NCBI RefSeq assembly: GCF_000820025.1
Contig: NZ_CDBI01000079.1
Span: forward strand, 124,001 to 188,000
Length of the DNA: 64,000 nucleotides
Origin: Aeromonas popoffii
GTDB taxonomy: Bacteria > Pseudomonadota > Gammaproteobacteria > Enterobacterales > Aeromonadaceae
Direction of reading: 5' to 3'
Shown: one piece after another, positions 25,311 through 34,099 of the stretch
Position numbering within the stretch: position 1 is the stretch's first letter
Layout: each line of letters starts with the position of its first letter
Program-made: the position numbers and the translations under genes
The notes under the pieces: model-generated
Seen by the model: the letters and a program-made list of their open reading frames with translations, nothing else
What the model was told of the DNA's origin: nothing
Database searches by the model: none

Positions 25311-26057
25311 ATGACCCGTCTTGAAATTTGTATCGACAACCTGGAATCCCTGTTCACCGCCCAGCAAGCAGGCGCGGATCGCATCGAGCTCTGCTCTGCG
25401 CTGGGGCTGGGTGGCCTGACCCCCTCTTACGGCTTTATGCAGCTGGCTGCGCGCCACGCCAACGTGCCTGTTTACGCCATGATCCGCCCCCGCGCCGGGG
25501 ATTTTTGCTTCAGCACCGCCGAGTTTGAACTGATGCTGGTGGATATCGCTGCCGCCCGCGCAGCCGGGTTGCAGGGGGTGGTCATTGGCCTGCTGGATCA
25601 AGAGGGGCGGGTGCCCGCCGACCAGCTGCGCCAGCTGGTGGAGGCGGCCGGGCCGCTCGGTGTGACTTTCCATCGGGCCATTGACCTCTCCTCCGACTGG
25701 CGGCTGGATCTGGAGACGATCGTCGCCGCCGGCTGCGAGCGCATCCTGAGTTCGGGTCATGCGCCGACCGCGCTGGCGGGGCTGGAAACCCTGCAGGCCA
25801 TGCAGCAGGCGCTGGCGGGCCGTGCCAGCCTGATGCCGGGTGCCGGGGTCAATGCCGACAACGTGCGCACCATCCTGGAGTTCACCGGGGTGAGCGAGGT
25901 GCATATGTCCGGTATGGGCTGGCGTGGCGGCATGGTGCCCCATGGCGTGAACATGGGCACGTCTGATGACGGCCGGGTCAATATCACCGACGCCGGCAAG
26001 GTGGCAGCGGTGCGGGCCCTGCTGGATCGCGCTGATGCCACCGAAAGCGTGGTTTGA
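25311..26057 (+). CDS. cutC: CutC-family protein
   Basis: 248-aa TIM-barrel protein: RLEICIDNLESLFTAQQAGADRIELCS at the start, then YAMIRPRAGDFCFS, GVTFHRAIDLS and ERILSSGHAPTA, all signature stretches of CutC. The family was named for copper homeostasis, but that role is doubtful and no reaction is established here. AAAGGAG lies just before the ATG. Its pairing with nagK could point to an amino-sugar role, which is inference. Confidence 0.93.
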   Translation: MTRLEICIDNLESLFTAQQAGADRIELCSALGLGGLTPSYGFMQLAARHANVPVYAMIRPRAGDFCFSTAEFELMLVDIAAARAAGLQGVVIGLLDQEGRVPADQLRQLVEAAGPLGVTFHRAIDLSSDWRLDLETIVAAGCERILSSGHAPTALAGLETLQAMQQALAGRASLMPGAGVNADNVRTILEFTGVSEVHMSGMGWRGGMVPHGVNMGTSDDGRVNITDAGKVAAVRALLDRADATESVV

Positions 26058-26088
26058 GTCCAAAGGTTCAGTGTGTCATTGTGCCTGA

Positions 26089-26127
26089 CAGGATCGCCGC
26101 CGATAGGCGGCGATCCTGCTCTTCTTG
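26089..26127 (+). terminator. Terminator after cutC
   Basis: 13-bp perfect stem CAGGATCGCCGCC / GGCGGCGATCCTG with loop GATA, followed by CTCTTCTT. Confidence 0.85.
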
Positions 26128-26238
26128 TGTGAAGTTCCTCCCACTGGCGTGGAAATCAGGGCTGCCACCGGCAGCACCTCGCCAAAAAGTCTGATATCAT
26201 CCCGCCTCTTTATTACTTGGATCTGGAGCAACATCTCA

Positions 26239-26850
26239 ATGTCCCAATACGACGCTATCGAACAGAAGGCCAGCTATGGCATCGGCCGCAACATGGGTGA
26301 TCAGCTGGCGCAGCAAGCCTTCGCTGGTCTGGATATCCCGGCCCTGCAACAAGGTCTGGCAGATGCCCTGAATGGTCTGGAGTTCGCGGTCAGCCGTGAC
26401 GATATCAATGATGCCTTCCAGGTGATCACCGCTCGCATGCAGGAAGAGCAGGAAGCCGTTGCCAAGGCTGCCGCCGCCGATGGCGAAGCCTTCCTGGCTG
26501 ACAACGCCAAGCGTGCCGACGTCAAGGTGACCGATTCCGGTCTGCAATACGAAGTCATGGTAGAAGGCAATGGCGCCGTGCCGGTAGCCGGCCAGTCCGT
26601 GCGCGTGCACTACCACGGTACCTTCACCCACGGTGGCGTGTTCGACAGCTCGGTTGCCCGTGGCGAGCCGGCCGAATTCCCGGTCACCGGCGTCATCGCC
26701 GGTTGGGTTGAAGCGCTGCAGCTGATGCCGGTTGGTTCCAAGTGGAAGCTATACATTCCGCAGGATCTGGCCTATGGCGCCCGTGGTGCCGGTTCCATCC
26801 CGCCCTACTCAGCCCTGGTATTCGAAGTGGAGCTGCTGGACATTCTGTGA
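26239..26850 (+). CDS. fklB: FKBP-type peptidyl-prolyl isomerase (FklB-like)
   Basis: 203 aa with no signal peptide, so cytoplasmic like E. coli FklB. The N-terminal dimerisation domain (ASYGIGRNMGDQLAQQ) is followed by a helix and the C-terminal FKBP barrel (VRVHYHGTFTHGGVFDSS, GVIAGWVEALQLMPVGSKW, YIPQDLAYG, VFEVELLDI). It speeds proline cis-trans isomerisation. ATG 26239 has CTGGAGCA upstream; the longer frame from 26125 has no family match. Confidence 0.92.
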   Translation: MSQYDAIEQKASYGIGRNMGDQLAQQAFAGLDIPALQQGLADALNGLEFAVSRDDINDAFQVITARMQEEQEAVAKAAAADGEAFLADNAKRADVKVTDSGLQYEVMVEGNGAVPVAGQSVRVHYHGTFTHGGVFDSSVARGEPAEFPVTGVIAGWVEALQLMPVGSKWKLYIPQDLAYGARGAGSIPPYSALVFEVELLDIL

Positions 26851-26867
26851 TCCGGCTGGCTTGATGC

Positions 26868-26900
26868 AAACGGCGACCTCAGGGTCGCCGTTTCTGTTTG
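26868..26900 (+). terminator. Terminator after fklB
   Basis: 11-bp stem AAACGGCGACC / GGTCGCCGTTT with a 4-base loop and TTTCTGTTT tail. Confidence 0.85.
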
Positions 26901-27003
26901 AGGTGCCCCTGTCTGGTGGGCCCTTGTCGATAGACAATGTGCCTTTGCGGGGGATTTGGATATAGTCAGGGCTTGGCGTTCCCGGTCACTCTGGAAAACA
27001 CGC

Positions 27004-27885
27004 ATGGCTGCCATCATAGAAGTCATTGACCTCATCAAGCACTTTCCCGGCGTCAAGGCGGTGGACGGGCTCAGCTTTACCATTCCCGCCGGGTGCTGCT
27101 TCGGCCTGCTCGGTCCGAACGGGGCAGGCAAGACCACCACCATAGAGTTGCTGGAGGGGATCCTCACCCCGGACAGCGGCCAGATCCTGTTTCATGGTGC
27201 TGCACGTGGCACTGATTACCGCTCCCGCATCGGCATCCAGTTTCAGCACACGGCGCTGCAGGATTTTCTGACGGTGCGCGATACCTTGCGCCTGTTTGCC
27301 AGCCTCTATCCCAATCCCTTGCCCCAGGCGCAGCTCATCGAACTGTGTGCCCTTGGCGAGTTCATCGATCGGGACAGCCGCAAGCTCTCCGGCGGCCAGC
27401 GTCAGCGCCTGCTGCTGGCGCTGGCCCTGCTTGGCGACCCCGAACTGCTGTTTCTGGATGAACCCACCACAGGGCTGGATCCCCAGGCGCGCCACCACTT
27501 CTGGCAGCGCATCGAGGCGATCAAGGCCCAGGGCAAGACGGTGGTGCTCACCACCCACTACATGGACGAGGCGCAGCAGCTGTGCGATCGCATCGCCATC
27601 GTCGATCACGGGCATCTGCTCAGCCTGGATACCCCGGCCGCCCTGCTGGCTCGTCACTTCGATGGGGTGCTGGTGCGTCTGCCGGATCATCCGGCCCTCG
27701 CCAGCCTGGGTTATCCACTGTTGCCCCACGGCGATCAGGTGGAGCTGACTTGTCCCGATGTGGCGCTGCTGTTGCCGCAACTGCTGGGTCTGGGGGTGCC
27801 GCTGACCGGCATGCAGGTGCGCTCCCCCAATCTGGAAGATCTCTTCTTGCACCTGACCGGCCATAGCCTGAGGAGTGGCGCATGA
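27004..27885 (+). CDS. ABC transporter ATP-binding protein (DrrA/NodI-like)
   Basis: 293-aa ATPase: Walker A GPNGAGKTTT, Q-loop IGIQFQHTALQDFLTVRD, signature LSGGQRQRLLLAL, Walker B ELLFLDEPTTGLD, H-loop TTHYMDEAQQLCDR, and a C-terminal extension typical of ABC-2 exporters. It powers the permease encoded 70 bp downstream. ATG 27004 is preferred over 26956, since MAAIIEVIDLIKHF is the normal opening. The exported substrate is unknown. Confidence 0.92.
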   Translation: MAAIIEVIDLIKHFPGVKAVDGLSFTIPAGCCFGLLGPNGAGKTTTIELLEGILTPDSGQILFHGAARGTDYRSRIGIQFQHTALQDFLTVRDTLRLFASLYPNPLPQAQLIELCALGEFIDRDSRKLSGGQRQRLLLALALLGDPELLFLDEPTTGLDPQARHHFWQRIEAIKAQGKTVVLTTHYMDEAQQLCDRIAIVDHGHLLSLDTPAALLARHFDGVLVRLPDHPALASLGYPLLPHGDQVELTCPDVALLLPQLLGLGVPLTGMQVRSPNLEDLFLHLTGHSLRSGA

Positions 27886-27955
27886 ACGCAGTCATGAGGT
27901 GCCGTGTCGAGGCTCCTTCTTACCCGCGAGCCTTGCCGTGGCCTAGGAGCAAAAC

Positions 27956-28969
27956 ATGAAGGGGGCCATCAAGCGGATCGGTGCGCTTTTTTATGCCCGC
28001 AATCTGGAGTTTGTGCGCGACAGGGCCGCCCTGGTGTGGAACCTGGCCTTCCCGTTACTGCTGGTGGTCGGTTTCTCTCTTATCTTCTCCGGCCCGCCCA
28101 AGCCGCTAGTGCAGATGGGTGTGGTGGGCGAGCTGACGGCGGCCTACGCCCCCCTGAACGCCATTCCGCTGCTCAAGCTCATCCCCTATGACGATGAGCG
28201 CAAGGGCCAGCTCAAGGTGCGCCATCATCAGCTGGATCTGCTGCTCTCGCCCGGCTCGGACCGTTACTGGGTCAACCCGGACGCCGGCCAGGGCGCCATG
28301 GCCGAATACCTGTTGCGCCAGGCTATCTCCCGGCCGCTGGTGAAGGAGACCCTGAGCGGGCAGGCGATCCGCTACGGTGACTGGCTGCTGCCCGGGGTGA
28401 TCGGCATGAACCTGATGTTTTCCGGCCTGTTCGGGGTGGGCTTCGTCATAGTCCGCTATCGCAAGAACGGAGTGCTCAAGCGACTGAGGGCCACGCCGCT
28501 CTCTGCCGCCGAGTTTCTCTGCGCCCAGTTGCTGTCGCGCATTGTGATCACCCTGGTGGTGAGCCTGCTGGTGTTTCTGGTCGCGTACTGGCTGCTTGGC
28601 GTGCCCCTGCTCGGGTCAGGCTGGTTGCTGCTGCTGATCGCCCTGGCAGGTGGCGCGGCCATGGCGTCGCTGGGCTTGCTCATCGCTGCCCGGATCCAGA
28701 ACGAGGAGCTGGCGAGCGGCCTGCTCAACGTCATCAGCATGCCCATGATGTTTCTCTCCGGGGTCTGGTTCTCGCTGGAAGGGGCGCCGGTCTGGCTGCA
28801 ACAGTTGGCGGCCTGGCTGCCGCTCAGCCAGATCATTACGGCGGCCCGTGCTGTCATGCTGGAGGGGGCTGGCTGGGCCGAGGTGGTCGCGCCTCTCGGC
28901 TGGATCCTGTTGTTTACCCTCTGTTGTCTCACCCTGGGCAGTGCCCTGTTTAAATGGAATAGCCAATGA
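27956..28969 (+). CDS. ABC-2-type permease
   Basis: 337-aa membrane subunit: one helix near residues 24-43, a periplasmic domain to ~140, then five helices, with the ABC-2 pattern RYRKNGVLKRLRATPLSAAEFL before helix 3. AGGAGC precedes the ATG. It partners the ATPase upstream in a multidrug- or lipid-type exporter. Its stop overlaps the next start (ATGA), so the three genes are translationally coupled. Confidence 0.9.
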   Translation: MKGAIKRIGALFYARNLEFVRDRAALVWNLAFPLLLVVGFSLIFSGPPKPLVQMGVVGELTAAYAPLNAIPLLKLIPYDDERKGQLKVRHHQLDLLLSPGSDRYWVNPDAGQGAMAEYLLRQAISRPLVKETLSGQAIRYGDWLLPGVIGMNLMFSGLFGVGFVIVRYRKNGVLKRLRATPLSAAEFLCAQLLSRIVITLVVSLLVFLVAYWLLGVPLLGSGWLLLLIALAGGAAMASLGLLIAARIQNEELASGLLNVISMPMMFLSGVWFSLEGAPVWLQQLAAWLPLSQIITAARAVMLEGAGWAEVVAPLGWILLFTLCCLTLGSALFKWNSQ

Positions 28970-29280
28970 AGCGACATCTGAACCTGGGGGTTGTCCTGGC
29001 CCTGCTGTTACTGAGCATACCGGCCAGCGCCGATGCAATGCGTTGCAAGAATGCCCTCATCACCGAAGGGGACAGCACCGCCGAGATGCTGCTCAAGTGT
29101 GGTGAGCCCATGCTGCGCGAGGAGCTCAGCCGCAATGAGGTGAACCAACTGGGCAATCTGGTGCAGGTCAAATTTGGCGAGCGCTGGACCTACAACTTCG
29201 GTAAGAACGAGTTCATGCGTTTCGTCACAGTGCGCAATGGTGTCGTCACCGACATTGAAAATGGCCCGCGCGGCGAGTAG
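28966..29280 (+). CDS. DUF2845-family exported protein
   Basis: 104 aa with a signal peptide (residues 1-23, cleaved about ASADA). The mature part MRCKNALITEGDSTAEMLLKCGEPM has two cysteines likely to pair; this and WTYNFGKNEFMRFVTVRNG match DUF2845. The ATGA overlap with the permease makes it part of the ABC operon; whether it assists the exporter is unknown. Confidence 0.82.
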   Translation: MKRHLNLGVVLALLLLSIPASADAMRCKNALITEGDSTAEMLLKCGEPMLREELSRNEVNQLGNLVQVKFGERWTYNFGKNEFMRFVTVRNGVVTDIENGPRGE

Positions 29281-29332
29281 CCAGCGGGCAAAGCATGGAT
29301 GCACAACAGACGGTATGGCAAGGCCCTTTGAC

Positions 29333-29551
29333 TCACATGTCCGGCAAGGGCTCGTTGTGACGAAGCTGGCTGACGGCCTGATTGATCTGGCGAGCCAGCC
29401 TTAGCCGTTGGCGGCAGGTCAGGCCATGGAGGTTGATCCTGCCTGCGTTGAATTCAAATGTCCCCAGCGACTCGATGGTAAAATAGCCTCGGTGAAAGCT
29501 CTTGATGTAGCGAGCGATCTGCCGTGGGGATAACTGCTTGAACACCTTCAT
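29333..29551 (-). CDS. Conserved small protein, unknown function
   Basis: 72-aa basic, soluble protein (MKVFKQLSPRQIARYIKSFHRGYFTIESLGTFEFN..., rich in Arg). No helix-turn-helix or membrane segment is evident. Codon use and the even spread of charged residues look like a real gene. The ATG at 29551 has only a weak AGGGAAC site; an adjacent GTG is also possible. No operon partner. Confidence 0.6.
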   Translation of the reverse strand: MKVFKQLSPRQIARYIKSFHRGYFTIESLGTFEFNAGRINLHGLTCRQRLRLARQINQAVSQLRHNEPLPDM

Positions 29552-29762
29552 CACAAGGTTCCCTGATTGCCTGGACAGGGCACACTATGCCGTCGTCGGA
29601 TGACACTGATATGACAGTGGGGTGAGGGATTGTATGAATCCTTTGATCTGCGTCGATGAACGGGGGCATTTGCTGGCGTATGTTGAAAAAAGTGCTGCCA
29701 TGACAAGCCCTTACCCCGATATACTGCTGTCAGTTGAGCAACATGAGCAAAAGGACCTGCAC

Positions 29763-30245
29763 GTGGAATGGGTGGATGTGGTGGATGCGGATAACCGGGT
29801 GATTGGCGTGGCCGAGCGCGCCAGGGTGCGGCGGGAGAACCTGTGCCATCGTGCCAGTTATATCCTGGTGCTCGACGAGGCGGATCGCATCCTGGTGCAG
29901 CGGCGCACCCTCAGCAAGGATTTCTGCCCCGGCATGCTGGATGCCTGCGCCGGTGGCGTCGTGACCACGGGCGAGCAGATGGAACCGGCCGCCCGCCGCG
30001 AGCTGGCCGAGGAGTTGGGTATCGAGGATGTCCCCCTGCAAGGCTTTGGCAGCTTCTACGCCGAAGGGGAGGGCTATCGGGTTTGGGGTGGCCTCTACAG
30101 CTGCCATTATCAGGGGCCGCTGCGCTTGCAGGCTGAAGAGGTGAGCGAGGTGCACTGGATGAGCCAGGCCGAGATCGCCGCCCGCGCCACCGAATTTACC
30201 CCCGACTCCCTGCTCGCCATTGCCACCTGGCAGGCGAGGCGTTAA
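29763..30245 (+). CDS. yfcD: Nudix hydrolase YfcD-like
   Basis: 160-aa (from the GTG at 29763) Nudix protein. The Nudix box is GGVVTTGEQMEPAARRELAEELGI (shown as GGV...REL...EELG: catalytic Glu residues in REL-x-EELG). Flanking sequences HRASYILVLDE, RRTLSKDFCPGMLDACAGG and EVSEVHWMSQAEI match E. coli YfcD (an IDI-like Nudix). The GTG has AAGGACC upstream and gives the family's usual N-terminus VEWVDVVD; ATGs at 29637 or 29700 would add unrelated residues. Substrate unproven. Confidence 0.9.
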   Translation: MEWVDVVDADNRVIGVAERARVRRENLCHRASYILVLDEADRILVQRRTLSKDFCPGMLDACAGGVVTTGEQMEPAARRELAEELGIEDVPLQGFGSFYAEGEGYRVWGGLYSCHYQGPLRLQAEEVSEVHWMSQAEIAARATEFTPDSLLAIATWQARR

Positions 30246-30265
30246 ACCGCTTCTCATCTCCTCAT

Positions 30266-30298
30266 GCAAAACGGGCAGCCATTGGCTGCCCGTTTTGC
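30266..30298 (+). terminator. Terminator after yfcD
   Basis: 15-bp perfect stem GCAAAACGGGCAGCC / GGCTGCCCGTTTTGC with loop ATT. Confidence 0.8.
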
Positions 30299-30348
30299 AT
30301 TGTCACACCCGCCTGAGGCGCAGGCTGTCGCTCGGGATCCCGGCCAGC

Positions 30349-30480
30349 TCAGCCGGCTAAGGGCGAATTGGCCTGTTGGGCGGCAAACAGCTCGGCGGCG
30401 TCGGGCAGGGGCAGTGTGTTCTGCTCGCGCAAGGTGGAGGGGCGAATCTCCAGTCCATCTAAATGGTTCTGATTGAGATC
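30349..30480 (-). pseudogene. Possible remnant of a gene's 3' end
   Basis: On the minus strand, 43 codons read DLNQNHLDGLEIRPST...AAELFAAQQANSPLAG and stop at 30349. A stop codon lies directly before the first codon, so there is no start. The composition looks protein-coding. I cannot assign the parent family; the rest of the 30.3-30.6 kb gap shows nothing else. Confidence 0.3.
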
Positions 30481-30599
30481 TTATGGGCTGGTGGAACCTG
30501 CTCAAGGTTAGTGCAAATGGCGGCGCTGATGGGGGTGTGTCTCGCGTGCATGGGCTGGGGTAGACTGTGGCTCCCTACCTCCACCACGGATGAGAGATC

Positions 30600-31073
30600 A
30601 TGATAGCGATTGGCCAATCCCTGCCTTTGGGCGAGTTCACCTTCATCACCCGGGAGGGCAAGCAGGTTCAGGATAGCCAGGCCCTGTTTGCCAGCAAGAA
30701 GGTGGTGCTGTTTGCCGTGCCGGGCGCCTTTACCCCCACCTGTTCCAACGCCCACCTGCCCGGTTATGTGGCGCTGGCCGACCAGTTCAGGGCCAAGGGT
30801 GTCGATGCCCTCTATTGTCTGTCGGTCAACGATGCCTTCGTGATGAAGGCGTGGCAGGCGGCCCAAGATGCCGACGCCATCACCATGCTTGCCGATGGCG
30901 ACGGCAGCTGGACACGGGCGCTTGGCCTTGCCAAGGAGACGGGGGCCTTCGGCGGTATTCGCGCCCAGCGTTTTGCCCTCATCGCCAACGATGGTGTGGT
31001 CGAGCAGCTGTTCGTGGAAGCACCGGGCAAGTTCGAGGTCTCGGCTGCCGAGAGCCTGCTGGCGGCGCTGTAA
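30600..31073 (+). CDS. Peroxiredoxin, Prx5/hybrid type
   Basis: 157-aa thiol peroxidase. PGAFTPTCSNAHLPGY places the peroxidatic Cys at residue 48 in the Prx5 pattern; the Arg of RAQRFALIANDGVVEQLFVE is the conserved partner. It reduces hydrogen peroxide or organic hydroperoxides, probably using glutaredoxin or thioredoxin; no fused glutaredoxin is present and no other cysteine besides C68 (YCLS). Single gene between two terminators. Confidence 0.92.
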   Translation: MIAIGQSLPLGEFTFITREGKQVQDSQALFASKKVVLFAVPGAFTPTCSNAHLPGYVALADQFRAKGVDALYCLSVNDAFVMKAWQAAQDADAITMLADGDGSWTRALGLAKETGAFGGIRAQRFALIANDGVVEQLFVEAPGKFEVSAAESLLAAL

Positions 31074-31140
31074 ATGTTCATCGCCGTTTGATTTCCCCTT
31101 GAAATGGGAGGTCGGCCCGTTACACTTGGCCACTTCTGGA

Positions 31141-31173
31141 CAGAGCCAGGCATTGTGCCTGGCTCTGTTGTTT
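31141..31173 (+). terminator. Terminator after the peroxiredoxin gene
   Basis: 12-bp stem CAGAGCCAGGCA / TGCCTGGCTCTG with loop TTG, followed by TTGTTT. The next gene starts only ~25 bp later. Confidence 0.85.
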
Positions 31174-31196
31174 GCAGGCGATGGGATGGATACGTT

Positions 31197-32165
31197 ATGA
31201 CCCTGGCTGTTGTTGCCCTGATTGCCGGACTGGCGCTGCTGGTCTGGAGTGCAGATAAATTTGTGGACGGCGCTGCGGCGACCGCCCGTTATGCGGGCAT
31301 GCCGCCGCTGCTGATCGGTATGGTGATCATCGGTTTTGGCACTTCGGCCCCCGAGATGGTGGTCTCCGCGCTGGCGGCTTCCCAAGGCAACCCCGGGTTG
31401 GCGCTCGGCAATGCCTATGGCTCCAACATCACCAATATTGCCTTGATCCTGGGGCTGACTGCCCTGATCAGCCCTATTGCTGTGGCCTCTCAGGTGGTGC
31501 GCAAGGAGATCCCCATACTGCTCGGCATTACCCTGCTCTCCGGTGCTCTGCTGCTCGATGGGCATTTGGGACGGATGGATGCGGCCATTCTGGGTGTGGC
31601 GTTTGTTGGTCTGATGGGCTGGTCCATCTGGGCTGGCATGAGTGGCAAGGGGGATGCGCTGGATGCGGAGACCGCCGAGGATATCGAGAGCGAGGGGATG
31701 TCCCTCAAGCGCGCCATTCTCTGGCTCATTGTCGGGTTGGTGCTGCTGATCGGCGCTTCCCGTTTGCTGGTATGGGGTGCGGTGACCATCGCTCAGGCAT
31801 TTGGCATCAGCGACCTGGTGATAGGTCTCACCATCGTTGCCATCGGTACCTCGCTGCCAGAGCTGGCGTCGTCCCTGATCGCTATTCGCAAGAATGAGCA
31901 CGACCTGGCGCTGGGCAACGTGATCGGTTCTAACCTGTTCAATACCCTGGCGGTAGTCGGGATTGCGGCGGGGATTCACCCGCTCGACGTGGCGCCCGAG
32001 GTGCTTACCCGTGACTGGACCGTCATGATGGGGCTGACCCTGTTGCTGCTGGTGATGTGTCTGGGCCGCAAGGGACAAGGCCGCATCAACCGGCTGGAGG
32101 GGGGCGTGCAGCTCGCCTGTTTCGTCGCCTATACCGGCTGGCTGCTGACCAGTCAGTTTATCTGA
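31197..32165 (+). CDS. Calcium/sodium antiporter (YrbG family)
   Basis: 322-aa inner-membrane CaCA exchanger with ten helices in two inverted repeats. The alpha-1 motif GFGTSAPEMVVSALAA...NPGLALGNAYGSNITN and alpha-2 motif AIGTSLPELASSLIAI...HDLALGNVIGSNLFN carry the ion-binding Glu and Asn residues. An acidic cytoplasmic loop (GDALDAETAEDIESEG) lies between repeats. ATG 31197 gives the normal start; the frame is open further upstream without meaning. Confidence 0.94.
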   Translation: MTLAVVALIAGLALLVWSADKFVDGAAATARYAGMPPLLIGMVIIGFGTSAPEMVVSALAASQGNPGLALGNAYGSNITNIALILGLTALISPIAVASQVVRKEIPILLGITLLSGALLLDGHLGRMDAAILGVAFVGLMGWSIWAGMSGKGDALDAETAEDIESEGMSLKRAILWLIVGLVLLIGASRLLVWGAVTIAQAFGISDLVIGLTIVAIGTSLPELASSLIAIRKNEHDLALGNVIGSNLFNTLAVVGIAAGIHPLDVAPEVLTRDWTVMMGLTLLLLVMCLGRKGQGRINRLEGGVQLACFVAYTGWLLTSQFI

Positions 32166-32184
32166 CCTGTGCCGGTGAAATGAG

Positions 32185-32219
32185 AGAGGGGGAAGCTTAA
32201 GCTTCCCCCTCTTGTTTTT
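32185..32219. terminator. Bidirectional terminator
   Basis: Perfect 14-bp arms AGAGGGGGAAGCTT / AAGCTTCCCCCTCT ending in TGTTTTT, between the convergent antiporter and decarboxylase genes. Confidence 0.88.
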
Positions 32220-32253
32220 GCTTGGTGAGTCTGTTGGCCGGTGAGTGGTTTGC

Positions 32254-33405
32254 TCAGGCAACCGCCACCAGCTTTTTCCCTTTCTGGCTGCTGTCCAGAA
32301 TGAGGATGCTCGCCTTGGGGAAGAAGTTGAAGGTGGAGGCCGAGGCCCAGGTGTAGGCACCCATCACTCGGCCCACCACCAGCTCGCCGATAGCCAGGTC
32401 CGGCAGCATGATGCCATCGCGGATCACGTCCACGCTGTCGCAGGTGGGGCCGGAGATCACCGAATTGTGCTGCTCGCCGCTGGCATAGGGGGTGCTCACC
32501 GGGTAGGTGACGTGGTCATAGAGCTGACCGTTGTAGCTGCCGTAGAGGCCGTCATCCAGGTAGTACCAGATCTTGTCGCCGCGGTGGGCCTTGCCCATCA
32601 CGCTGGAGACCGAGGTCATGGCTGGCGCGCTGATAAAGCGGCCCGGTTCGGCAATTTTCTGCACGGTAGCGGGCAACTTGGCCAGCGCCTCGCGGATCGG
32701 GGCGCAGAAGCCGTCGATATCGAATTCGCCGCCCTCATAGTCAACCGGAAAACCGCCGCCGATATCCAGCACCCAGGGCTTGAGCCCCAGCGTCCAGGCT
32801 TGCTCCATGATCTCGCGGCAGGCGTCGATGGCTTGCACATGGCGACGGGCATGGGGCACCTGGGAGCCGACGTGGAACGACAGCCCCATCACCTTGAGGC
32901 CCTTGGCGTGGGCCAGTTGCAGCAGCGGCAGGGCTTGCTCCGGGGTGCAGCCGAACTTCTTGGAGAGGTCGACCTTGGTTTCCGGGTTCGGGAAGCTGAC
33001 CCGCAGCAGCAGTTTCACTTCGTCCTTGTAGGGAATGAACTTCTCCAGCTCCAGCGGGTTGTCGTAGACAAACACGGTGCAGCCGAACTCCAGCGCATAA
33101 CGAATGTCGCTGTCGCGCTTGATGGGATGGGTATGAATACAGCGTCCCGGGCGAACCCCTTGGCTACGCACCAGATCCACTTCGCCATTGGTGGCCAGAT
33201 CGAAACAGGCCCCCTCTTCCTTCAAGACAGAGACCACGGCCTCGTGGGGCAGGGGTTTGAGTGCATAGTGCAATCGCACATCGGGCAGGGCGGCAGCCAG
33301 GGCCCGATACTGTTTGCGGATGGCTGCCTTGTCGAGCAGCAGCAGGGGAGAGCCGAATTGTTCAACCAACTGACGGTAGTCTTGTGCGATCAGGGTTTCG
33401 TTCAT
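32254..33405 (-). CDS. PLP-dependent ornithine/diaminoacid decarboxylase (fold III)
   Basis: 383-aa alanine-racemase-fold decarboxylase, eukaryotic-type ODC group. PLP lysine in LHYALKPLPHEAV, HVGSQV, DIGGGFPVDYEGGEF, EPGRFISAPA for phosphate binding, and the catalytic Cys in GPTCDSVDV. It probably converts ornithine to putrescine, or also lysine to cadaverine. Start chosen at 33405 (MNETLIAQDYRQLVEQFG) with AAAAGAGA upstream. The frame stays open another 303 bases, including an ATG at 33522, which may be a leader or chance. Confidence 0.9.
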   Translation of the reverse strand: MNETLIAQDYRQLVEQFGSPLLLLDKAAIRKQYRALAAALPDVRLHYALKPLPHEAVVSVLKEEGACFDLATNGEVDLVRSQGVRPGRCIHTHPIKRDSDIRYALEFGCTVFVYDNPLELEKFIPYKDEVKLLLRVSFPNPETKVDLSKKFGCTPEQALPLLQLAHAKGLKVMGLSFHVGSQVPHARRHVQAIDACREIMEQAWTLGLKPWVLDIGGGFPVDYEGGEFDIDGFCAPIREALAKLPATVQKIAEPGRFISAPAMTSVSSVMGKAHRGDKIWYYLDDGLYGSYNGQLYDHVTYPVSTPYASGEQHNSVISGPTCDSVDVIRDGIMLPDLAIGELVVGRVMGAYTWASASTFNFFPKASILILDSSQKGKKLVAVA

Positions 33406-33483
33406 TCTCTTTTGAAAGTCCTTAGGGGGCAGATTTGCCCTAGCCTTGGTTTGTTGAGACGGCAGCGGCCGGCTCAGGCGAGT

Positions 33484-33497
33484 GGTCCGGAGGGACC
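33484..33497 (-). other. Small hairpin in the decarboxylase leader
   Basis: GGTCC-CTCC-GGACC stem-loop about 80 bases before the decarboxylase start, on the transcribed strand. Might belong to a leader controlling polyamine synthesis; weak evidence. Confidence 0.3.
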
Positions 33498-33833
33498 AAC
33501 CAGACACAATGCATAACTCCATCGCAAAGTGCTTAGTTATGCGCGGAATTATCTGCCTATTGAGTTTCTGTGCAAGCATTTTGAGTGGATATGTTGGAAA
33601 GTTTTTCTGGTCGAGATGACAGGTCATCCTGATATGCGACCTGGTGGCGCAACCGGCTCGCGGGATGCCCAAACTGGCTTTGTTAAAGCATTGAAAGTTA
33701 ACAAACAAATAACATGTCTCACTGTGGTGCCCGAGGTGGAAAAAAAGCGGCGCAGCGGACGGCCGAGTGGGAGACAGCTCACATTTTTTGGATTAACATG
33801 CCCGCTTCCTAATCCAAACTAGTTCGGATGAAG

Positions 33834-33911
33834 GTAGCAGGAGAGCGATGGGCAACCATCCACCGAAGAAGTGAATCTTTCAGGTACCGGGCAACCGGTG
33901 TGGACTGCTAC
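33834..33911 (+). ncRNA. Glycine riboswitch, aptamer 1
   Basis: First of two glycine-binding domains: P1 stem GTAGCA / TGCTAC encloses GGAGAGCGATGGGCAACCAT and CCGAAGAAGTGAATCTTTCAGG, the conserved core. Located ~240 bp upstream of an AGCS symporter gene. Confidence 0.93.
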
Positions 33912-33919
33912 TGGACGAT

Positions 33920-34021
33920 ACTCTGGAGAGACCCGTTAAATCGGGCGCCGAAGGAGCAAGGCACCATGACTACCCGCAAGGGCAGGCTGGCGCCGGAAAC
34001 TCTCAGGCAAAAGGACAGAGG
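33920..34021 (+). ncRNA. Glycine riboswitch, aptamer 2
   Basis: Second domain, with CTCTGGAGAGACC at the start, GGCGCCGAAGGAGCAAG in the middle and AAACTCTCAGGCAAAAGGA near the end, closed by CTCT / AGAG. The short linker from aptamer 1 is typical of tandem glycine riboswitches. Confidence 0.95.
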
Positions 34022-34099
34022 GGATGGGATGGTTGTACTTTGGGTTGTACTTTGGCTTAGCCCGCATCCGATCGCCTCTGGCCGATCGCGACACCTATG

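Noticed and set aside
30459-32360. 633-codon minus-strand open frame
   Set aside because: It lies opposite the peroxiredoxin and YrbG-type antiporter genes, is His/Gln/Arg-rich shadow sequence, and matches no family; high GC produces such frames.
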